Source: Bryobacteraceae bacterium
GTDB taxonomy: Bacteria; Acidobacteriota; Terriglobia; Bryobacterales; Bryobacteraceae
NCBI GenBank assembly: GCA_014379815.1
Contig: JACMLA010000592.1
Location: forward strand, 1-5,479
DNA: 5,479 nucleotides
Reading direction: 5' to 3'
In this document: positions 1-5,103 of the stretch, piece by piece
How the letters are laid out: the number at the start of each line of letters is the position of its first letter
How positions within the stretch are numbered: position 1 is the first letter of the stretch
The notes under the pieces: generated by a model
Databases searched by the model: none
What the model saw: the letters and a program-made list of their open reading frames with translations, nothing else
What the model was told of the DNA's origin: nothing
Translations under genes and position numbers: made by a program

Positions 1-65
1 TGTGCGTTCTGCATCGAGTCGAAAAGACCTGCAACGGTCTTGTATCCTGTCGTTGTACTTGCCAT
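1..65 (-). CDS. N-terminus of a probable general stress protein (YflT/GSP17M-like), partial
   Basis: The first 21 codons of a gene that leaves the window at its left edge can be read on the minus strand from ATG at 65-63. The peptide begins MASTTTGYKTVAGLFDSMQN. The 'TVAGLFDSMQNA' stretch resembles the first beta strand and helix of the YflT/general stress protein 17M family, whose members often start with a '-V-G-L-F-D-s-...-A' pattern. A strong GGAGG lies five bases upstream, so the start is well supported. The stop of the DUF2382 gene is only 14 bp upstream, so the two are very likely co-transcribed; proteins of these two families are commonly neighbours. The family assignment is an inference from about 20 residues and is uncertain, while the existence of a gene here is much more secure. 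Confidence 0.6.
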   Translation of the reverse strand, partial: MASTTTGYKTVAGLFDSMQNA

Positions 66-70
66 GATTT

Positions 71-75
71 CCTCC
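71..75 (-). promoter_or_regulatory. Strong ribosome binding site of the left-edge partial gene
   Basis: On the minus strand GGAGG is followed by AAATC and then ATG (65-63), a five-base spacing. It lies inside the 14-bp gap after the DUF2382 stop codon. It is the best Shine-Dalgarno in the window and the main evidence that a gene too short to show as an open frame begins here. Confidence 0.8.
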
Positions 76-79
76 AGCT

Positions 80-721
80 TCAGTGCACCCGTTCGACTTC
101 CAGACGCTCCTGGCGAACGGTGTGAGTTTGTGGTTCGCGGACTTCACTCCGTCGTCGGGTGATCCGCATTTCCTCGCGCAACACGAGGCGCTTTTCCACA
201 ACAAGCACCTCCTCCAGTACAGGGAGCACCAGAGTGTCCCCTTCGTACCGTGGTTCCACGAAAGCTCCGTCAATAATCCGGTTTACTGGAACCCTTTCCA
301 CATCCCACGTCTGGTGGATAAGGGGCTCGTCAACTACCGACTCTTTCTTGTCGACGTGTTTTTGGATCCGAATGCTTCCAGTCGCAACCGTTTGTTTTTC
401 GACACGGAGTTGTTCTTCGATAGCCGGAATGACAACTTCTTTTCCAGCTGAGTGCTGCGAATTGCCAGCCGATATTCTTTCGACGCCCGCATGAGCTTCG
501 ATCAGACTTTGGGCTGGAACCGTTAGGCGGTAACTGTTATCGTCTATGGGTTGCAACAGATTACTGCCCACGAAAAACTCCTGGCCATCCTGCAGCCGGA
601 TCAGCTTTTCACGTTCGTTATCGAGGAAGCGGGATCCGGTAAGCACAATGCCGCGGACGCCGTCTGGATCTACAAATGGAAATTGTCTGGGCCGACTCAT
701 TAGCGCACTTGACTCCCGCAT
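80..721 (-). CDS. DUF2382 (YsnF/AvaK-type) stress-response domain protein
   Basis: A 213-residue soluble, highly charged protein with no signal peptide or membrane segment. Residues about 96-148 and 164-213 are two imperfect copies of one unit. Each has a V-x-P-x-x-E-E-x-L-x-V-E-K opening (VVIPAIEEQLRVEK and LVLPVLEEVLVVEK), then an R-I segment, an E-P-x-x-H segment and a closing E-R-x-x-V-x-R. This duplicated unit is the hallmark of DUF2382 (YsnF/AvaK). Residues about 20-70 (VRGIVLTG..., RLQDGQEFFV, LLQPIDDNSY) form a small N-terminal beta-rich module, perhaps PRC-barrel-like. The family is linked to general or oxidative stress, but its biochemical function is unknown. The gene ends 14 bp before the next minus-strand gene. 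The ATG at 721 gives the longest frame. The ATG at 700 (MSRPRQFPF, 206 residues) is a serious alternative: it has GGGAG 12 bases upstream and would fit transcription from the sigma-54-like site described separately. Confidence 0.85.
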   Translation of the reverse strand: MRESSALMSRPRQFPFVDPDGVRGIVLTGSRFLDNEREKLIRLQDGQEFFVGSNLLQPIDDNSYRLTVPAQSLIEAHAGVERISAGNSQHSAGKEVVIPAIEEQLRVEKQTVATGSIRIQKHVDKKESVVDEPLIHQTWDVERVPVNRIIDGAFVEPRYEGDTLVLPVLEEVLVVEKRLVLREEMRITRRRSEVREPQTHTVRQERLEVERVH

Positions 722-815
722 TCTCAGTGCACCCCGTGTGCCAATCTGCTAACCACTGAAGAACGCTGAACCGCACCCAGGCCGCGGAGGATTTTTTACG
801 CAGAGTGGGAGGTAA
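722..815. other. Intergenic spacer between plsC and the DUF2382 gene
   Basis: This 94-bp spacer follows the plsC stop and precedes the DUF2382 start, both on the minus strand. Apart from the sigma-54-like element at its left end, I see no open frame, no convincing sigma-70 -35/-10 pair and no stem with a following U-run that would act as an intrinsic terminator for plsC. A six-base CCGCGG palindrome occurs at 782-787 but has no extended arms. Confidence 0.6.
728..744 (-). promoter_or_regulatory. Candidate sigma-54 (-24/-12) promoter for the stress-gene pair
   Basis: On the minus strand TTGGCAC (744-738) is followed, at the exact spacing required, by GTGCA (732-728). Ten bases separate the invariant GG from the invariant GC. 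The consensus is TTGGCACG-N4-TTGCA. The -24 half is perfect and the -12 half has G for T at one place (GTGC for TTGC). The predicted +1 falls near 717, inside the ATG-721 codon set but 17 bases upstream of the ATG at 700. If this promoter is used, the shorter start of the DUF2382 gene is the real one. No activator site is obvious in the short upstream spacer. This is a motif match only. Confidence 0.35.
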
Positions 816-1544
816 TTACGGTCGCTGCCGCAGCTTTTCCAGTTCAGTCTGCATCAGGGAACGAACAGTGTCACGCAGAGATTCAGCTTCATCGAAGTCT
901 GACGAAGGAACCGGCGCAAGCACTCGCAAGAGAATGTTCTGTGTCGGTCCGAACATCCAGCTGGCGCGGGGAAGCGCAGTTCCTGTACCTTCCACCACCA
1001 GCGGCAGCACTGAAACCTTTTCCCGAAGTGCGAGTTGAAACGGACCATCGCTGAATGGCAGAATGTCGCCAGTTCGGGAGCGTGTTCCTTCGGGGAAAGT
1101 AATAATGCTGAGCCCATGTTGCAGAGTGCGAACACATCGAAGGAACGAGTGTGCGGCTTTCCGCCGATCGTCCCGGTCGACCCCGATATCCCGCGAGACC
1201 CGCATCATCCAGCCGAAGACAGGCACTCGGAGCAGCTCCGCTTTGCCAAGCCACTTCGCCTCCAGAGGGAGGTGTGCCACCAGAGGAATGTCGGCCAGCG
1301 ACTGATGATTGCTGACGACCACATAGACCTGGCCTGGGACGATTTGCTCTTGCCCGGATACGATCACGTTCCAGGCGGGATTTACTCGCGCGACGGCGGG
1401 TCCAAGCCGGCGAAACCACCGGGCTGTTCTGCGGCGAAGCGGATCGCGATCAAACGCAATAACCAACCACAACAGCGGGACCCAAAGCACCACAATCACA
1501 GCCGTAGCAGACCAGATCCAGACGGATCGCAAAACTCGAATCAT
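816..1544 (-). CDS. plsC: 1-acyl-sn-glycerol-3-phosphate acyltransferase (PlsC family)
   Basis: A 242-residue membrane-associated acyltransferase, the usual size for the family. The N-terminus (about residues 8-31, WIWSATAVIVVLWVPLLWLV...) is a hydrophobic membrane anchor. Motif I is NHQSLAD (residues 79-85), giving the catalytic H-x4-D pair His80/Asp85. The region around residues 98-122 (WLGKAELLRVPVFGW) is the substrate block II. Motif III is FPEGTRS (150-156), which binds the glycerol phosphate. VLPLVVEGT (179-187) is motif IV. By family knowledge such enzymes transfer an acyl chain to the sn-2 position of lysophosphatidic acid, making phosphatidic acid for phospholipid synthesis at the inner membrane. 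Family members can also act on other lysolipids, so the exact substrate is inferred. Start at the ATG at 1544, which places the anchor at the N-terminus; no good Shine-Dalgarno precedes it. It is transcribed away from thrC, from a 47-bp divergent spacer. Confidence 0.9.
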   Translation of the reverse strand: MIRVLRSVWIWSATAVIVVLWVPLLWLVIAFDRDPLRRRTARWFRRLGPAVARVNPAWNVIVSGQEQIVPGQVYVVVSNHQSLADIPLVAHLPLEAKWLGKAELLRVPVFGWMMRVSRDIGVDRDDRRKAAHSFLRCVRTLQHGLSIITFPEGTRSRTGDILPFSDGPFQLALREKVSVLPLVVEGTGTALPRASWMFGPTQNILLRVLAPVPSSDFDEAESLRDTVRSLMQTELEKLRQRP

Positions 1545-1546
1545 TA

Positions 1547-1576
1547 GCGAAGTTTTCAGGAGCGAAGTTTACAGGA
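1547..1576. repeat. Two tandem 15-bp direct repeats in the plsC/thrC divergent spacer
   Basis: GCGAAGTTTTCAGGA (1547-1561) is followed without a gap by GCGAAGTTTACAGGA (1562-1576), identical at 14 of 15 positions. The array begins three bases outside the plsC start codon and ends 16 bases before the thrC TTG, so it fills most of the spacer. It could be a slippage duplication or a double binding site for a regulator of one or both genes. Nothing in the sequence decides between these. Confidence 0.8.
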
Positions 1577-1581
1577 TAAAC
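1567..1581. promoter_or_regulatory. Perfect 5-5-5 dyad upstream of thrC (possible operator)
   Basis: GTTTA (1567-1571), CAGGA as centre, TAAAC (1577-1581): a perfect inverted repeat overlapping the second tandem repeat copy and ending ten bases before the thrC start. It could be an operator half-site pair, or a weak stem in the mRNA leader. Five-base arms are short enough to arise by chance. Confidence 0.25.
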
Positions 1582-1591
1582 CCCAGGGCAA

Positions 1592-2920
1592 TTGATATCC
1601 TCTGGGTTGGAACAAGCACAGCTAATCTGTTTTGAGCCTTCCTGCCGTTCTACCTATCCTGTCACTGAGGTTATCTACAATTGCCGGAGGTGTGGCGGAC
1701 TTCTGGAAGCGGATTACCCCGGCCGCATTCTCCTTCCTGAGACGCTGAAGGCGGTCTGGCGGAGTCGGCGCTGTGACAATGGCCGTATCGCGCAAAGCGG
1801 TGTCTGGCGCTACAAGGAAATGATTCCGTTCCTGGAAAGCGACTCCGATATTGTCACTCTTCGGGAAGGCAACACTCCGCTGCTTCCATCTCAGAAGGCG
1901 GCCTCGTGGGCCGGTCTTGATGCGGTCACCTTTAAACACCAGGGCTTTAATCCAACCGGATCTTTCAAGGACAACGGCATGACTTGCGGTGTGGCCCAGG
2001 CGGTCCGGCTGGGAATGCAGCGCGTGGCCTGCGTGTCCACAGGCAATACCTCTGCCTCGATGGCGGCGTACGCCAGTGCAGCGGGTCTGAAGCCGATGGT
2101 GTTCATCCCTGCTGGCAACATCTCCTACGGCAAACTTGCCCAGGCTCTGGAGTACGGCGCACTCACTTTGCAGGTAGACGCAAACTTCGACCAGATTCTG
2201 AAACTGGTGCGGGTCTTGAGCGAGAAGCTCGGAATCTATCTCCTGAATTCCATCAACCCGTTTCGTATCGAAGGGCAGAAGACGATCATGGTGGAGCTGA
2301 TGGATCAGCGCGACTGGAATCCACCAGAGTGGATCGTGCTGCCAGGTGGAAATCTCGGCAACGTTTCCGCCTTCGGAAAAGGGCTGCGCGAGCTGCTGGG
2401 AGCGGGCTTCATCTCGCGTATGCCCCGACTCGCCGTGATTCAGGCCGAGCACTCCGCTCCGTTCTACGAATACATGCACTCCGGAGGCACCGGCGATTTG
2501 GAGTCAGTTTCCAATCCTGAAACCCTGGCGACGGCAATTCGCATTGGCGATCCCGTGTCGTGGCCCAAGGCGAAGCACGAAATCGGCGCAACCGACGGCA
2601 TTGTCGAGAAAGTCACCGAAAGCGAGATCGCGGACGCGAAGGCGCAAATTGGAGCCGCAGGCATCGGCTGCGAACCCGCTTCTGCCGCCACCCTCGCGGG
2701 TATTCGAAAGCTTCGTGCAGCTGGCGTAATTCGGGCCGACGCGGACGTAGTGGCCGTACTAACCGGACACGTTTTGAAAGATCCGGATTACGTCTTCAAG
2801 TACCACACCGGAGCTCTGAAGGCGCCAGATGGATCCCTGCTGCCTTCTACTTACGGCAACGCGCCCATCTCCGTTCCTAACGACGCGGATCGAATCACGG
2901 AAATGCTGTTACGCGGGTAA
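1592..2920 (+). CDS. thrC: Threonine synthase (PLP-dependent, class II type)
   Basis: A 442-residue cytosolic fold-type II PLP enzyme. By family it converts O-phosphohomoserine to threonine and phosphate, the last step of threonine synthesis. An N-terminal zinc ribbon is visible: Cys13 and Cys18 (C-x4-C), then Cys31 and Cys34 (CRRCGG). PLP is bound by Lys126 in NPTGSFKDNGM. STGNTSAS (149-156) is the substrate/phosphate loop, PGGNLGN (251-257) the PLP-phosphate loop, and TGHVLKDPD (391-399) a typical C-terminal signature. In-frame TAA at 1577-1579 bounds the start. The zinc ribbon must be included, and no ATG precedes it, so the start is TTG at 1592 (AGGG 3 bases upstream) or TTG at 1607 (five residues shorter). 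The first in-frame ATG lies in the body of the protein, past the ribbon. metF follows 15 bp downstream, so the two probably form an operon. Family identity is very sure; the exact start is less so. Confidence 0.92.
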   Translation: MISSGLEQAQLICFEPSCRSTYPVTEVIYNCRRCGGLLEADYPGRILLPETLKAVWRSRRCDNGRIAQSGVWRYKEMIPFLESDSDIVTLREGNTPLLPSQKAASWAGLDAVTFKHQGFNPTGSFKDNGMTCGVAQAVRLGMQRVACVSTGNTSASMAAYASAAGLKPMVFIPAGNISYGKLAQALEYGALTLQVDANFDQILKLVRVLSEKLGIYLLNSINPFRIEGQKTIMVELMDQRDWNPPEWIVLPGGNLGNVSAFGKGLRELLGAGFISRMPRLAVIQAEHSAPFYEYMHSGGTGDLESVSNPETLATAIRIGDPVSWPKAKHEIGATDGIVEKVTESEIADAKAQIGAAGIGCEPASAATLAGIRKLRAAGVIRADADVVAVLTGHVLKDPDYVFKYHTGALKAPDGSLLPSTYGNAPISVPNDADRITEMLLRG

Positions 2921-2925
2921 CGGTA
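2904..2925 (+). other. Short hairpin over the thrC stop / thrC-metF junction
   Basis: TGCTGTTAC pairs with GTAACGGTA around a GCGG loop, giving nine pairs of which two are G-U. The stem contains the thrC stop codon and ends ten bases before the metF ATG. No T-run follows, so it is not an intrinsic terminator. If it forms, it might tune translational coupling or mRNA stability between the two genes. The stem is short and may be incidental. Confidence 0.25.
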
Positions 2926-2935
2926 CACTGAAAGT

Positions 2936-3874
2936 ATGCGAATCCGCGACCTGCTGGCACGGAAACAGCCTCTGTTCTCCTTCGAGTTCTTTCCGCCCAA
3001 ATCGGACGAGGCTGGAGCGCAGCTGGAGCGGACCATCGCGGATCTGGTGCCCCTCGACCCTGACTACGTGTCTGTCACGTACGGAGCTGGTGGTTCCACC
3101 CGCGAAAAAACCATAGACATTGTCAGCCGGATTAAACGCGAGACCGGACTCGAAGCGATGGCTCATCTCACCTGTGTAGGTTCGACGACACAGGAGTTGA
3201 AGAGCGTCTTACAAAGGCTTACCGATGCTGGCGTGGAAAACGTTCTCGCGCTGCGCGGCGATCCACCCAAAGGCCAGAAGGAATTCACCGCCGTCGAAGG
3301 CGGCTTCCAGTACGCCAGTGAGCTGACTAGCTTTATTCGCGAGTCAACTGACGGAAGCATTTCTGTGGGAGCCGCGGCATACCCTGAGAAACATGTTGAG
3401 TGCGGGAATCCCGCAGTCGATCTCGCCAACTTGAAACGGAAGGTTGATGCGGGTGCAGGCTTTCTCGTGACCCAGCTGTTTTTTGACAACCGCAAGTACT
3501 TCGAGTTTGTGGACAATGCCCGTGCCATAGGCATCACCGTCCCGATCATTGCCGGGATAATGCCGATCACTAATGCGTCTCAGGTCGAACGCTTCACCCT
3601 GATGTGCGGAGCGTCCCTCCCCTATCGCCTCGCAGTCGAGCTGGACCGGCGTCGTAACGACCCTCAGGCTGTCATGCAGTTGGGCGTTGCACATGCCACC
3701 GCACAGTGCATCGAGTTGTTGCAGTGCGGCGCGCCTGGTGTTCACTTTTATACCCTTAACCGCAGCACCGCGACGATGCAGGTCCTGACAGCACTCCGGA
3801 CCATTGGATTCGGCAATGACGGATTCGTCAATCGCGGGTTCGTGGGTCAGGAAAGCACGGTTACCGCGGCGTAA
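2936..3874 (+). CDS. metF: 5,10-methylenetetrahydrofolate reductase (MetF)
   Basis: A 312-residue cytosolic flavoprotein, slightly longer than the roughly 296-residue E. coli MetF. By family it reduces 5,10-methylene-THF to 5-methyl-THF, the methyl donor for methionine synthesis. The barrel motifs occur in order: SFEFFPP (15-21) with the catalytic-type Glu17; VSVTYGAGGSTR (45-56); HLTCVG (77-82); LALRGDPP (104-111) with the flavin/folate-contacting Asp109; AAYPEKH (147-153); GFLVTQLFFD (175-184) with the folate-binding Gln180; PIIAGIMPI; and GAPGVHFYTLNRS near the C-terminus. The start is the ATG at 2936, which places SFEFFPP at the usual distance from the N-terminus. Its Shine-Dalgarno is weak (GAAAG directly upstream), so translation may be coupled to thrC, 15 bp away. 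The last 14 bp overlap the end of the convergent PLP-enzyme gene. No SAM riboswitch fits in the short leader. Confidence 0.95.
   Translation: MRIRDLLARKQPLFSFEFFPPKSDEAGAQLERTIADLVPLDPDYVSVTYGAGGSTREKTIDIVSRIKRETGLEAMAHLTCVGSTTQELKSVLQRLTDAGVENVLALRGDPPKGQKEFTAVEGGFQYASELTSFIRESTDGSISVGAAAYPEKHVECGNPAVDLANLKRKVDAGAGFLVTQLFFDNRKYFEFVDNARAIGITVPIIAGIMPITNASQVERFTLMCGASLPYRLAVELDRRRNDPQAVMQLGVAHATAQCIELLQCGAPGVHFYTLNRSTATMQVLTALRTIGFGNDGFVNRGFVGQESTVTAA
3861..3874. other. 14-bp convergent 3' overlap of metF and the second threonine-synthase-like gene
   Basis: TTACCGCGGCGTAA carries both stop codons: the metF TAA (3872-3874) on the plus strand and, read on the minus strand, the TAA of the PLP-enzyme gene (3863-3861). 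The sequence is a near palindrome (TTAC...GTAA ends). There is no room for a conventional terminator between the genes, so the two transcripts must run into each other's coding region. Confidence 0.9.
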
Positions 3875-5090
3875 TCAGCCCGCCCTGTTTGTCCGCCTCG
3901 CCCCCGGGAATCCGGGGAAACCGCGTAGAAAACGCCTCAAGATATTTCAATCCGGTTCCTGTGTTGAAGATCACGATGCGTTCCTCGCGGTGAAGGAAAC
4001 CTTCTGCGAGCAGTCTCCGCACCGCAGCCACGCACGCGCCACCTTCCGGTGCTGCAAATACTCCTTCTGCCCGCGAACATTCCAATGCCCCATCCAGCAT
4101 GTCTGCGTCACTAATTGCCAGAGCGGTCCCATTTGTCTCACGCATGGCACGGATCATCAGCGCGTCTCCCAAAGGCTTGGGCACTCGCAGACCGCTGGCT
4201 ACTGTGGCCGCGTTGGGGTAGAACTGCGCGCGTTCTGCACCTGCCTTCCAGGCCTCGACCATTGGCTGGCACCCCTCAGCCTGAACCGCGATCAGTTTCG
4301 GACGTTTGGAGCCCACCCAGCCTAGTGCCTGCATTTCGTCGAAAGCTTTCCACATGCCGATAAGGCCAACGCCCCCGCCCGCCGGATACAGGATCGCGTC
4401 GGGCAGTTCCCATCCGAACTGTTCGGCAACCTCGTAGCCCATCGTCTTCTTGCCTTCGATGCGGTAAGGCTCCTTCAGCGTCGATACCTCGAACCAGCCT
4501 TCGGTGGCCTTTCGCTCCGCGACAATCCGGCCGCAATCGGAGATCAATCCGTCTACCAGAGTGACGTGCGCCCCCACTGCGCCGCACTCCACAAAGTTCG
4601 AATGGGGAACGTCCTGCGGCATGAAAACGTGTGCCTCGATGCCAGCCGCCGCCGCGTAGGTCGCCAGAGCGCCACCGGCGTTTCCAGCCGAGGGTATCGC
4701 GACCTTGCGTATCCCCAGTTCCTTACACATGGTCACCGCGCAAGACAATCCCCGGGCTTTGAAGGAGCCCGTTGGGTTCAGACCTTCATCCTTGATCCAG
4801 AGATCATCGGCCCCAAGTGCGGCACCGAGGGCCCGGGCCCGGAGCATGGGAGTCCATCCCTCGCCAAGGGAAACGACAGCAGTATCCCTTGCCGGCAGAA
4901 CCGGAGCATACCTCCACATCGAGCGGGGTGCGCACTCCAGATCTTCCCTTTTCCATTCGATTCGCGCACGCTCGAGGTCGTAGCGGACCAGAAGCGGATT
5001 ACTGCACTTTATGCACAGATTCTGCGGTTGTCCTGCTTCATGGCGAGTCTGGCACTGACTGCACTCAAGGTGGCTAATCGTCGTGGTCAT
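3861..5090 (-). CDS. Threonine-synthase-family PLP enzyme (divergent paralog)
   Basis: A 409-residue cytosolic fold-type II PLP enzyme. It has an N-terminal zinc ribbon with CSQC (Cys10, Cys13) and CIKC (Cys26, Cys29). SLGEGWTP (74-81) is the family's G-E-G-x-T-P motif. PLP Lys111 sits in NPTGSFKARG. SAGNAGGA (134-141) is the substrate loop, AGGGVG (237-242) the PLP-phosphate loop, and NTGTGLKYLE (376-385) the C-terminal signature. Compared with the plus-strand thrC, the loops read SFKARG for SFKDNG, SAGNAGG for STGNTSA and AGGGVG for GGNLGN, so the substrate may differ. Such proteins are usually annotated as threonine synthase; a related lyase or dehydratase activity is possible. The frame is open back to an ATG at 5240, but that would overlap the upstream gene by 137 bp. 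ATG at 5090 starts the zinc ribbon at once and leaves a 13-bp gap after the ThuA-like stop. No clear Shine-Dalgarno is seen, so coupling to the upstream gene is plausible. Confidence 0.85.
   Translation of the reverse strand: MTTTISHLECSQCQTRHEAGQPQNLCIKCSNPLLVRYDLERARIEWKREDLECAPRSMWRYAPVLPARDTAVVSLGEGWTPMLRARALGAALGADDLWIKDEGLNPTGSFKARGLSCAVTMCKELGIRKVAIPSAGNAGGALATYAAAAGIEAHVFMPQDVPHSNFVECGAVGAHVTLVDGLISDCGRIVAERKATEGWFEVSTLKEPYRIEGKKTMGYEVAEQFGWELPDAILYPAGGGVGLIGMWKAFDEMQALGWVGSKRPKLIAVQAEGCQPMVEAWKAGAERAQFYPNAATVASGLRVPKPLGDALMIRAMRETNGTALAISDADMLDGALECSRAEGVFAAPEGGACVAAVRRLLAEGFLHREERIVIFNTGTGLKYLEAFSTRFPRIPGGEADKQGGLITPR
3902..3917. other. GC-rich hairpin just beyond metF
   Basis: CCCCGG (3902-3907) pairs perfectly with CCGGGG (3912-3917) around a GAAT loop, 27 bases past the metF stop and inside the C-terminal coding part of the convergent PLP-enzyme gene. 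There is no T-run after it on either strand. It could protect or define the metF mRNA 3' end, but it also simply encodes R-I-P-G-G, so it may be a codon-driven coincidence. Confidence 0.3.
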
Positions 5091-5103
5091 GGAAAGCGAT
5101 TTT

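Noticed and set aside
782..797. Possible intrinsic terminator (CCGCGG followed by a T-run) between plsC and the DUF2382 gene
   Set aside because: The T-run is on the plus strand, while both flanking genes are on the minus strand. The palindrome has no loop or extended arms.
1035..1547. A 170-codon plus-strand frame antisense to plsC
   Set aside because: PlsC motifs on the minus strand explain the whole interval. The plus-strand product is low in hydrophobic residues, rich in P, R and H, and matches nothing I recognise.
1622..2479. A 285-codon open frame antisense to thrC
   Set aside because: The opposite strand carries a fully motif-supported threonine synthase. The antisense product has no recognisable domain, and its composition (rich in H, R and Q) is typical of a shadow frame.
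3804..4325. A 173-codon plus-strand frame running from the metF end into the PLP-enzyme gene
   Set aside because: It overlaps two well-supported genes in other frames and has no domain; its openness follows from the GC-rich codon bias.
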